Source: Lolium rigidum
Lineage: Eukaryota > Streptophyta > Magnoliopsida > Poales > Poaceae
Direction: 5' to 3'
NCBI RefSeq assembly: GCF_022539505.1
Contig: NC_061513.1
Span: 351,955,696 to 352,019,695, forward strand
DNA: 64,000 nucleotides
The position numbers and the translations under genes are program-made. Below, one piece after another: positions 12,120 through 23,295 of the stretch (position 1 is the stretch's first letter; the number at the start of each line of letters is the position of its first letter). A model generated the notes under the pieces. That model saw nothing but the letters and a program-made list of their open reading frames with translations. It was not told the DNA's origin and searched no databases.

Positions 12120-12743
12120 TCCCCTTGGGACGTTAGCATGCTTCTTCTCCCTTTTTGGTGTTTCGATGCCAAAGGGGGAGAAGTTGATCTATTAGGACGG
12201 GTATTTGCATGGGGATGCCAAGGGCTTGGTGCTTCATTTTGGTTTTTCGGCCTTGTCATCATATCTTATCTCTAGTTATTCGGAACTTTATTCGTATGTG
12301 TGCTTTCTACTCTATTTGTGGATCTCCCGATCCCCCGGTTTGTATTAAGACTTATTCGTTGGTAGCCTATATTGGTCTTCATTATTTATCTCTTGAATGG
12401 CTACATCAATTCTATGGAGGCACTTATTGTGAGTTTGGGTTTTCTCAAGGTGAAGGTATGACAAATTCACCCAAAGCTTCTTATATGATCATGTGTTGCC
12501 TCCATAGTGTGCATATGCTATATGTCCTTGTAGAATATTCTTCTTAGCATATGTGCATGGTTTGTAGAATCTAGGGGGAGTTGTCTCTCTAGGATGTGTG
12601 CATTTGTATACAAATGCATATTCCAAATATGCACACATCTAGGGGGAGCTCCGTCTAGTTTTGCAAATCAAGAACCTTATCATAATACCTTATGCTATAT
12701 TGCAAATTCTTGTGTTGTCATCAAACACCAAAAAGGGGGAGAT
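12120..12743 (+). other. Sirevirus 3' non-coding region with four polypurine tracts
   Basis: AAAGGGGGAGA-like tracts occur at about 12172-12182, 12571-12580, 12638-12648 and, directly before the LTR, 12730-12743. Multiple polypurine tracts before the 3' LTR are a documented trait of Sireviruses. The last one is the plus-strand primer for this LTR. Confidence 0.75.
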
Positions 12744-14081
12744 TGAAAGAGCAAGATCCACATCCCGTGTTTTGTGTGTTTGATGACAACACTTGAATGT
12801 ATTTAACCGTGCACAAAGATTGTCTTTGATAGATTTGCAAGTGTACGGTGCCCTCGCTGAACACATTATGATCGGAGGACTGAAGCGTAGCTCTTAGGTT
12901 TTCTGGATTTGCGTGTGTGTCGCGAGGTGACATGGTAGGAGAGGAAAAGAGGAAAAAGCAGTTTCAGCCAAAGCGGTACTACCGGTACCAGGAGCGGTAG
13001 TACCGCTACCCTACTGGTACCGCTCTGCAGTACCGCTCTGGAGGTTTCTCACGCAAATGTCCCACAGAACAAGTTACGATACCTTTGTGGTACCTTGAGC
13101 GGTAGTACCGCTTGAGAGCGGTAGTACCGCCTCGGTACCGCTTAAGTACCGTAACTAAAGTTACAGCAGTACCGCTTCGGTACCGCTTGGGATCCAGTAA
13201 GCTCTGAAGGCCATTGCGGTACCTCGAGCGGTACCGCAAGCGGTAGTACCGCTATGTGTCCACGTCGACAAGTTCTGTAGGGATTTCGAATCCAGAGCGG
13301 TAGTACCGCTTACCAAAGCGGTAGTACCGCTTAGGCAGAAACTGCACATAACAGTTGGATTTGAGGAGACCTATATAAAGGCCCCTTCTTCCCCAGCTCG
13401 TTTTTAGCTCTTCTGTCTCTCCTCCATTGTTGCTGAGCTCAAACTGAGTGGATCTCCCTACCTACCCAATCAATCTTGCTCATACTTTGAGGAGTGGCGG
13501 AGGAGACCCCGATCTATCGTTCTACCAAGAGAGATTTCACCAATTCGTGGTAGTCCTTAGTGGATCTTGTTGGTAGGGTTCCTATGGTGGGATCTTGGAA
13601 TAAGTGCACCTATGTAGGCTAGTTTGGTGTTGTGCTAGCCCCATAGGTTGTTGGGAGCCTCGTAGTGTTGTGGAGCTCGCCCCAACCTTGTGAAGGAATC
13701 ACAGCCTCGACCGGTGCCATAGTGGAGAAGGGGGAGCCCCTTCGTGGAGCTCTCTCGAGGAAGAAGGTGAGGCCTTCCTTTGTGGTGTGGCCGCCTAGCC
13801 TCTTGTGTGAGGCTAGCGCCTCCTCAACGCAGACATACTCCCTTTTGTGGGAGGAACTGCGGGAAACAAACCTCGCCTCGTCTCCGTGCCCTCCGGTTCT
13901 CCCGCTCCTTACTCTTACTATCTTGCTTGGTTCCTTTACTTCTTGCATTTGTCTAGGATCATACTAGGATCACCTTGACCTTCAAAGCTATCACCTTTAC
14001 TTCCGTTGCACTAAAAATTGAAAAAGGCTAAAACTTTGCGTAGCGTCCATTCACCCCCTCTTGTTCGCTACGATCCATTCA
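12744..14081 (+). repeat. Sirevirus 3' LTR
   Basis: The LTR begins TGAAAGAGCAAGATCC just after the polypurine tract and ends ...GATCCATTCA at 14081 (1338 bp), where a Tat integrase gene resumes in frame with ACQRF. A TATA box (CTATATAAAG, 13371-13380) and an A/T-rich 3' part fit a plus-strand LTR. The expected target duplication would be ACGCG (14082-14086); its partner is outside the window. Confidence 0.75.
12971..13380 (+). promoter_or_regulatory. Cluster of GCGGTAGTACCGC palindromes upstream of the Sirevirus LTR TATA box
   Basis: The perfect palindrome AGCGGTAGTACCGCT occurs at 12993-13007, 13098-13112, 13239-13253, 13296-13310 and 13317-13331. Near copies (one-base variants and GGTACC forms) fill the space between. 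The cluster ends 40 bp before the TATA box at 13371. Clusters of palindromes in the LTR are a known Sirevirus feature; protein binding is inferred, not shown. Confidence 0.7.
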
Positions 14082-15008
14082 ACGCGTGTCAAAGGTTTGC
14101 GGCAAAACCTCATTCTCCGGCAGCAGAGTTGATGCCAATATCCTTGTCATGGCCTTTCGCTCAATGGGGTCTTAATATGGTGGGAAATTTACATAAGGCG
14201 TGGCCAGGAGGATATGAATATATGCTCGTGGCTGTCGACAAGTTTACTAAGTGGATTGAGGCAAAGCCAATAAACTCGCCAGATGCAGCATCGGCGGTCA
14301 GCTTCGTCAGAAGTATCGTTTTTCGATTTGGAGTTCCTCATAGCATCGTCACAGACAATGGCAGCAAATTCACCTCCAAGGAATTCAAGGCATATTGCGC
14401 AGAGGTAGGCATCAAACTACACTTTGCGTTAGTTATGCACCCGCAGACCAATGGTCAAGTCGAGAAAGCAAATGGTATCATCTGCAATGGCATCAAGAAG
14501 CGGCTGCTAACACCACTAGAAAAAGCTCGACATACCTGGCCAGAAGAGCTGCCTAGCGTGTTATGGAGTATACGGACGACACCCAATACAACGACACAAG
14601 AAACTCCGTTTTTCCTAGTTCATGGGGCTGAAGCAGTGCTCCCGATAGAAATAGAACACAATTCTCCAAGAGTGGCGGAATTCGATGAAGAAACTTCAAG
14701 AAAGGCACTGGAGGATATGTTGATGCACTCGACGAAGCTCGAGACGAGGTGCTGTCACGAGTCACCAAGTACCAGCAAGATATGAAAAACTACCACAGTC
14801 GACGTCTGCGACCAAGTTCCTTCCAAGTTGGCGACTTGGTTCTTCGGATCACGCAAGATAGCCCTGAAAAGTTCAAGTCGCCATGGATAGGTCCGTACAT
14901 CGTCACCGAAGTAATTGAAGGAGGAGCATACAAAATAAAGGACAAGAAGACATGGATTGCAGAGCCAAACCCTAGAACGTGGCGCAGCTTAGGCGTTTTT
15001 ACGCATAA
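14082..15008 (+). pseudogene. Tat-1 integrase (C-terminal two thirds of the domain), broken
   Basis: The fragment starts inside the zinc-binding part (CQRFAAKPHSPAAEL). It keeps the core: MLVAVDKFTKWIEAKPI (first Asp), SIVTDNGSKF (second Asp) and HPQTNGQVEKANGII (catalytic Glu). Then come the C-terminal SRRLRPSSFQVGDLVLRITQ and WIGPYIVTEV blocks. The RFAAKPHSPA and FQVGDLVLR motifs are typical of Tat/RIRE2-like grass elements. A frameshift near 14740 separates core and C-terminal part. A second near 14970 restores the usual end NVAQLRRFYA and a stop at 15006-15008. The same C-terminal block is seen on the minus strand of Tat-2 at 63647-64000. Confidence 0.9.
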
Positions 15009-15156
15009 GTCAAAAAATAGTCATGCATGTAAACATACAATGTACAGAAAAGCCCGCGAGTTTTCAGACGTACTCTTTTCCTTTCAGGGAACCGAGTGGG
15101 GCTGGAAGGTTTTTAATGAGGCGGGCTCGCGGTGCTGCAATATAGTAAAGATAATG

Positions 15157-15197
<41 letters not shown>

Positions 15198-15435
15198 TTT
15201 TCTTCGACAGACTCGGGGGCTTGTAACCCGCAGATTCAATATACAAACAAATCTTCACAACATACAACCTACAAGTTATTTTCCTTGGTTCAGACACCTC
15301 GCAAAGCAATAAACACACAAAAATATAGCAACCGAAACACTCGGGGGCTAAACAATATAGACTCAACTATATACAGTCTTCGCAATATACAAGATTTTTA
15401 AGAAAACAAGCTCGGAAGCAGAGATAAGTCTTCAG
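15009..15435. other. Non-coding spacer between convergent pol and antisense gene of Tat-1, with (TA)n
   Basis: Contains a (TA)n microsatellite at about 15160-15195 and two copies of an ACTCGGGGGCT polypurine-like motif (about 15208 and 15340), which resembles the true polypurine tract before the 3' LTR at 51239-51250. I see no coding sequence. Confidence 0.7.
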
Positions 15436-17423
15436 TCAAGTCTCATATATATCATCTATGTTTATTCTTTCACCTCCTGCAGAGGCACCCATGAAATCAG
15501 CATAATGGCGTTCCAAGAAGAATTCAGCGTCCATCCGAAGTAAATAATCAATCATGTCTTCAGCTACGGGTGTCACCACATCATTGATTTTGTCAACATT
15601 TCTTCTTCGCCTCCTTATCTTAACATGACAAGCTTCAACAATGTTGGTCATATCCAACTTCGGATAGCGGATCTACAGCATGATCATGGCAAACCTGGTG
15701 CCAGCCATCAATTGAGCTTTCACAAATCCATAAACCTGATGGGCACTTTTAAATTTTCCAATCAAGTCGGGAAGTGTCGTGGGTTGAAGATTCCGAGGAA
15801 ACATAGCATTATAGACCATAGCCAACGCCCTGGTACAGAACTCGAGATACTCTCAAACCTGACCCGCGTGGTCTTGAAATCTGACTATTTGTCGGGTTCG
15901 ATCCGGAGAAGACCAAAAACTGGAATCATTGTCCAAGGCAAGATTAACAAGAAGATTGGATCTAGCATCAACTCGTTGATCTTCGACAGCACCATCCAAA
16001 AAAGAGCCTATTCAGGGGACATGGCACATTAAGATGTAAAGATAGTGAAGGAAAAAAGAGGATTCAAAATCGTGAAACATACCCGCCATATCCAGACTTG
16101 CGTCAGCCATCAAGTCAAGCATAAAATTTTCTCGGGATACAGCTTGTGCAGCTTCGGCAGTCGCAGTTTCTTTCAATGCCAAGGCTTCCTGAGTCCGTTG
16201 GAGAGCTATTTTCTCCCATCCGGAAGATTTGCGGGATTGGTCCATGACAATAAGGGACTGTTTCTTCATAGCTTGGAGTTGTTGCCGAAGCTCATTGATG
16301 GCGTGTAACTCACACGTTCGTTGGGAACCCCAAGAGGAAGGTATGATGCGCACAGCAGCAAGTTTTCCCTCAGAAAGAAACCAAGGTTTATCGAACCAGG
16401 AGGAGCCAAGAAGCACGTTGAAGGTTGATGGCGGCGGGATGTAGTGCGGCGCAACACCGGGGATCCGGCGCCAACGTGGAACCTGCACAACACAACCAAA
16501 GTACTTTGCCCCAACGAAACAGTGAGGTTGTCAATCTCACCGGCTTGCTGTAACAAAGGATTAACCGTATTGTGTGGAAGATGATTGTTTGCAGCGAAAA
16601 CAGTAAAACAAGTATTGCAGCAGATTTGTATTCCGATATTAAAGAATGGACCGGGGTCCACGAGTTCACTAGAGGTGTCTCTCCCATAAGATAAAAGCAT
16701 GTTGGGTGAACAAATTACGGTCGGGCAATTGACAAATAGAGAGGGCATAACAATGCACATACATGTCATGATAAATATAGTGAGATTTAATTGGGCATTA
16801 CGACAAAGTACATAGACCGCCATCCAATCGCATCTATGCCTAAAAAGTCCACCTTCGGGTTATCGTCCGAACCCCTTCCAGTATTAAGTTGCAAAGGAAC
16901 AGACAATTGCATTAAGTATGGTGCGTAATGTAATCAATAACTACATCCTCGGACATAGCATCAATGTTTTATCCCTAGTGGCAACAGCACAACACAACCT
17001 TAGGGGTTTCTGTCACTCCCCCAGATATCAATGAAGGCATGAACCCACTATCGAGCATAAATACTCCCTCTTGGAGTTACTAGCTTCAACTTGGCCAGAG
17101 CCTCTACTAATAACGGAGAGCATGCAAGATCATAAACAACACATAGGTAATAACTTGATAATTAACATAACATGGTATTCTCTATCCATCGGATCCCGAC
17201 AAACACAACATATAACATTATAGATAGATGATCTTGATCATGTTAGGCAGCTCACAAGATCCAACAATGAAGCACAATGAGGAGAAGACAACCATCTAGC
17301 TACTGCTATGGACCCATAGTCCAGGGGTGAACTACTCACTCATCACTCCGGAGGCGACCATGACGGTGTAGAGTCCTCCAGGAGATGAATCCCCTCTCCG
17401 GCAGGGTGCCGGAGTAGATCTCC

Positions 17424-20400
17424 TGTAACACCCCAACTTTTGCAAGCATGTTTATTTATCCAAAGTGCAAAAATTAGGGGGAACAAAAACTTTTTCTATA
17501 AACTAATTAGATGAATTGACTTGATCTGTTTGTTATAATGAATTGCTTTGATCTGTTGGTAGATGAATTTTCTTGATTTGCTTGTTGAGTTTTATCTTGA
17601 GCTACCTCAAAGAACAACACGTCTAGTGGTAAAATAATCTAGCAACTCACTAAATAAGACGCTTGTGTGGCCCTGGAAATTCTTTTCCCTTCTCTACCAA
17701 TACATAAAACCCTATGCTTGGTGTATTCCCATAAAAACCACAAACTCACATAATACAAGTATCGAGAATAATAGCTGAGCTATGGTCACTCTTGCGTTAC
17801 CTTAACCTCCAAATAATTGAACCTTTTGACCTAGACCCCTAAACCTCTTTTTGTTTTGTCCTATGACTCAAAGTCTTAATTCAAAGGATCTTGCCGAAAA
17901 CCTTTCTTTTAAAATTGGCTATGATCACCTTAGAACATAGTATCACAAAATGGTTTCTAAAGTTGTTTTGTTTTAACACAAATGGATTACTCTCATCTTG
18001 TGTGACTTCAATTTTTTTTAAAAAAGGTTTTATATGTAGCTTTGGTTACCTATAATAAAATAGAATGATCCCTATTTTGTATTTTCTCTATGGATCATTC
18101 ACTCCCCAAAATCCTCCTTTTTATTTTCTTCAAATACTTCAAGTAAGGTTCTTATTTTGACTTAAATAAAATAAAGGCCGTATTCACCACAACAAAATTT
18201 TGGGACTATTTGATCCGTGATCAAATATCCATGGCATTGCATTTGCCACTAACACATCTCAATGATCCATCCTTTAACCTCACTCCTCCACCTTTGCTTA
18301 ATCTAGGTATATGATCATTTGTCCAACCAATGGCTAAATCTTCATTTTTCATCTATCCTCCCAAGACCATTCATCATTATCGGTCAATCCCCTAAAACCC
18401 TAAACCTCTTTGTCTTCCTTTTCTCCATCAAAAATATTTCTACATATATCAAATCCTTTTCAGAATATTTTCGAGCGTAAATTAGGAAATGTGATTGATG
18501 TGTCATATCATATATTTCTCATTCAAAAATAATCTTCTTCTAAATTAATTTTCCCTTTATTTTTAACCCAAAATGCATGTTAATGGTACACATGACCTTG
18601 CTTGCATTTTTGGTATCACAATAATTTTGGGAAAAATCGACTATGCATGGATATGCAAGTAGACCTAAAATATTTTAAAATATCTTCTTGTCTCCCTCAA
18701 AATTTTCAAAGTCAAATTAAAAACAAAACCCTATCTATATATGATCAACTCTCTTAGTGGGAAAGACCCATTCTTTCAAATTCAAAATTTTAAATACCAA
18801 CTTGTATTCATTCAACCACAACTCGCTCCTCTATGACGCACTACCATCACCACCACCACCACCTTCCTCTCACCTTAGCTTTTCTTTTCAAAATCTTGCT
18901 GCAACCTTTGCCTAGCATGCACTTGATGCTAAGCATCACACCATATCTGATTTTTAACCATCTCATCTCTCTATTCCTCCCTCCCAAAAACTGGATTTTC
19001 TCCTTTTCCAAACTCCATGGCTGGGCCACTTCTCTTGGCACCAGCCGGTGCACCACGTCTGGTCCGACCCTAAGCCCACCAAAGACACCACCCTGGGCCC
19101 TCTCCTCTCTCCCAAAACGAGCCCAAGCCAAGCAGACTACAACCCGACCCAAACCCTAAACCGAAACGAGAGAGGGAAACACGCACGCGGAACCCCTCTC
19201 CCGCTCGACCCCTTTCCTTCCCGCGCGCCCCTCCCTCCTGGCGGCGTCTCTAGTGTGACGCCACCCCATCCCCACCCTCCTACGTCATCCCTGATGACCG
19301 CCCCGACCACCCATTGGCCATGGATGCCGCCCATGTTCCCCTCCCGTGCCTCCCCCGCCTATATAAACCCCGCCCCAGCTCACTCCTCTCCTCACACCAC
19401 CTCTCCTCTCCCTCCCCAGAACCCTCGCAGAGAAGCGCCAGGGCATTCCCCTGCTCACAGCTCGCCGGAGAAGGGATCACCGGCGTGATCACCGCGAGGG
19501 TGATGAGCAAGAACGAGCTCGCCCCCGTCCTCCTCGTCCCTCCCTATCAGTTCCATTGACCTCCCCGTGATCTTCTTGTTCTAACCCACCTCTCCGCCTC
19601 ACTCAGGGCCGCCGGAGTCCGCCGCCATCCTCACCTGGCCGGGAACACCGACGGAGAAGGAGCAGACGGGAGCAGCTGCTGCAGGAGGAGAAGGCCTGGA
19701 TGCGCGCCCCTCGTCTGCCTCGACCCGCCATCGTACGCTGGACCCTCGCCGCCGACCGCCGCTCGCCGCCGGTAAAGCCCCAGCCGCCCCTGCCCTCTTT
19801 CTTCCGTCCGCCCCGAGCCTGCTTGGCGAGACGAGGGAGACGATGGCCTCCCTCCGATCGTGCATGCGCTGCGTGGCCGTTGCCACGTTGGCCCATGCAG
19901 GCCTGGCCCGCCCGGGCCCCTCTCCCCTCCTTTTTCTTATTTTTCTTTTCCCCCACCGCCACCTGGAAAACCACCTGGGCCGGCCCACTTCTCCATGCCC
20001 GCACGGCCCAGATCTTCCCGCCCCTTTCCAATTCGTTTAAAAATTTAATTGTTGTTGTATTGTGACAAAAACCAGTGACACTCTTTCGCAAATAACTTGA
20101 GTTATATACACCTAAATCCAGTGAAACCAATTGCATTAGATCAGAAAATTTATTAGCTTTCCAATGCCACTGGTCCCTTATTTTTAGGATTTTTCTACGA
20201 TTTGTGGTGAATTAAACTTGTTCTATGTGTACTGCAGACTCTAGCTAATTCCTAAAATTGTAGGATTAATATTTTTGGGTGAATCCAATTGGGTTAGTCT
20301 TGCTTTAGTACTGGCCATCTAGGAAAAATATTGTTAGTATCTGTTCATGCATATTTGTTAGTGTTAGTAATATGTGTGTATCACATGAAATGTTGTACCA

Positions 20401-22822
20401 AAACTTTTTTTTATTTAAAATCTTTGACCAACTCTTTTATTAAAAATGGCCAACCTATGTTTTGTTTTTGCAAAACAAAACCTCTGCAACTTAACCTTAG
20501 TCCTATTGTTTTCCTTAAGTTTTCAAATGATGTGGAATATCATTTACTTCCTATTCTTAGTAGTGTTTGGTAAACAAAATAAAATAGGGAGAATGATTTC
20601 CCGCTTTTCCAAAAATGTTTTAAATTATAATATGAATGTTTGTAATGCCAAACTAATGCACTTTCCCCCTTTATGATGTTATCTACCAGGGGATACTTAG
20701 TTGTGCCATGGTGATACCGAGAGAGGAAATTGCTAAGTGTGATACTCTCATACCTTTACTAGGTAAATAAAATGGGTGCTCTTTTAGTTGCTTTGTAGTA
20801 TCTATAAGTCTTTAATATGTTAGCCGTATAAGAGCGGTTAGTTTTTGATTGATGCTTGTTGCTTGCTATTTTGTTGGTGCAATGTGTTTGATTGTGTTTC
20901 TTATATATTTTCCGACGATAGATGCGAACAATTCCGGAGAAGAAGAAGTGGTTCGGACAAGGATTTTATTTATGTTGACGGGATTCTTATATTGATGGAG
21001 TTGAAGAAGTCCAGGGACAAATAAGCCAAGGCAAGCCATCTTTTGATCTCTTGCTATTTATCCTTCTTGTTGTGTTCATTGTTCCATTATATACTTGGTT
21101 CCTTGTATCATGTGTGATGTTTGGTCCTCTACTCTATGCATACTTATTCCCAAGTATGTTGAAACCCTTGTTGATGCTATGCATACTTACTCCCAAGTAT
21201 GTTGAACCCCTTGTTGATGTTAGGCATGCTTACCCTAAGCATGTATGCCCCCTTGATCACTTATATTGTCACCTTCTTAGTGGTATGATGATTAACATCA
21301 TGACCCTTGTTGAATCATCCTATTTATGATGTCCCTATGCATGCTTATCCTAAGTATGTAGGGTCCCCTTGACACCTCAATTATCATCTCCTTAGTGGTA
21401 TGATGGCTAGCATCATGCCTTGATGTATCTTAGTTCATCCATAAAACTATAGGTTGGGAACCCCCTTGGAAAAAATACCTTGTTGAAAAGAATTTTTGAA
21501 AACCTTGGGTGAGTTGGACTTACCCAAGCGTGTGTTTATGAAAGGAAAGGATATTGGCAAAGATGGTCGGAAAGAAAATCTTGTTTTCGAAAACTTTGGC
21601 GCCTAAGTATTCACCCGTGACAATTAACCCGCGCAACCACAGCTACTCCAACGTGGGCACGGAGCTTAGCTTGACGTTTGTTCTTCTTAGCATGAGGCAC
21701 CGCACAACTATACAAGGGTACGGTTACCCCGAGTGCAGGGTTGTCATGGTTGGGACAATAGTATAACGGGAGGCCTTCGGGGCTGACCCGTCCGGAAGAC
21801 ACTATGGGTCTCCTGGCTTGGCGGTGGAACCACGCTCAAAGGGAGGTGAGCTGCCACGGTGCCGGGGAGGTACATACTCCATAGGGTAGGACCTCTTGCT
21901 AAGTCAAATGGGCGAAAGGCTATGTTCGGGTATCCGTCGTGGCATATGTTGTTATGCGGGAATGATGCCCACACGATAGGTATCCGGATAGAGGTGGGGA
22001 AAGTGTGCAAACTCTGCAGAGTAAAATCTATTCGAATAGCCGCGTCCGCGGTCATGGACGGTTGGAATGGCTGTTGCTTAGCCTGATGTGTTTTGGTTTA
22101 CGAAAGTGTTTTGAGCAAAGAAAGAAAAGGACTTTGTTTTGGAGTACCGGAATGGTACTGGAAAATTGTGGTGACCATATGGAGATGGTCGGAAAGGAAA
22201 CAAAAATGGGTTTACCCTTCCTAGTGTTTTATGTCGTGGAACTCTTTTGAAGTATCTTCTTCAACAAAGATATAGAGATATCATAGAACCCTCTTAGTGT
22301 CCCCTTCAACTGTGATGTTGGGTTGCTATATCCACAAGAGAAACTATTCTTTTCTTCATGCTATTTCCACAAGAGAAATTAGCTCTTCTCTCTTGTCTTC
22401 TCTAGTTAGAATTGTTATCACCTTCTTGATGGTTTTGCGAGTACAATTCCAATGTACTCACGGCTTTGTCCCTGGCTATTTACTTGGCCAGACCTGGAGG
22501 ACTTCGACAGATGAAGAAGGAGTTGACGACGTCTATGCGAGCTAGGAACGTCTTCCCAGTCGGTTGACTGTAGGGTTAAGGCGGATGACTTGGGCTCTGC
22601 TGTTGCTTGAAGTGATTTTGCTACTCTGATGATTAGATTAGGCCCTTCGAGGCTATTATGTAAAGATTGGTCATGTGACCTATTGTAATTTTCTTATTCC
22701 GTTTTGTAATGAAGGATGTAATTTGATATCAGTTCGGTTATGTGTTCACGGCGCACTGATCATGGGATCGTGAACTGTATACATAACAGGGTATTTCCGA
22801 CAGTTAGTCCGGGGTCCCCACA
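17424..22822 (+). repeat. Solo LTR, 5399 bp, Tekay-like chromovirus family, TSD TCTCC
   Basis: Starts TGTAACACCCCAAC, ends GGGGTCCCCACA, and is flanked by TCTCC at 17419-17423 and 22823-22827. No internal retroelement domain, primer site or polypurine tract is present, so this is a recombination product of a full element. It has a GC-rich gene-start-like block (about 19130-20040) with a TATA box and an A/T-rich downstream half. A region at about 21590-22090 resembles the corresponding part of other grass chromovirus LTRs. ORFs inside are Pro/Arg-rich composition artefacts. Confidence 0.88.
19360..19367 (+). promoter_or_regulatory. TATA box of the solo LTR
   Basis: TATATAAA lies in a GC-rich setting, followed by CT-rich DNA, as expected for a plant core promoter and start region. 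It supports plus orientation of this LTR. Confidence 0.6.
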
Positions 22823-23295
22823 TCTCCAGAATCCCCCGAGATGGGATTGGCGGCGGCGGCGTCTCTGGAAGGTTTTCCGTATCGTGGTTTTTCGCATCAG
22901 GGGTTTCGCGACGGAGGCTTTAAGTAGGCGGAAGGGCGGATCGGAGGGCTGACGAGGGGCCCACACCACAGGGCGGCGCGGGCCCCCCTTTGGCCGTGCG
23001 GCCCTGTGGTCTGGCCACCTCGTGGCCCCACTTCGTATGCTCTTCGGTCTTCTGGAAGGTTCGTGGAAAAATAGGACCCTGGGACTTGATTTCGTCCAAT
23101 TCCGAGAATATTTCGTTACTAGGATTTCTGAAACCAAAAACAGCGAGAAAACGGCAAGCGGCACTTCGGCATCTTGTTAATAGGTTAGTTCCAGAAAATG
23201 CACGAATATGACATAAAGTGTGCATAAAACATGTAGGTATCATCAATAATATGGCATGGAACATAAGAAATTATCGATACGTCGGAGACGTATCA

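Larger units (their letters stand above)
16296..23295 (-). repeat. 3' LTR of the Athila-type element, split by a 5.4-kb solo LTR
   Basis: The LTR parts are 16296-17423 and 22828-23295 (about 1596 bp together, against 1571 bp for the 5' LTR). Plus-strand ends are TGATGGCGTG and GACGTATCA. The two copies match closely along their length, with small indels. Confidence 0.92.

Noticed and set aside
12023..12262. Ser-rich ORF on the minus strand
   Set aside because: Shadow of the acidic GAT/GAA triplet tail of the Sirevirus ORF on the plus strand.
15064..15401. ORFs with an Ile-Tyr repeat
   Set aside because: Produced by the (TA)n microsatellite; not coding.
19048..20136. Open frames of 100-177 residues in the solo LTR
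   Set aside because: Composition effect in the GC-rich promoter/leader region; Pro/Ser/Arg-rich, with both strands open.
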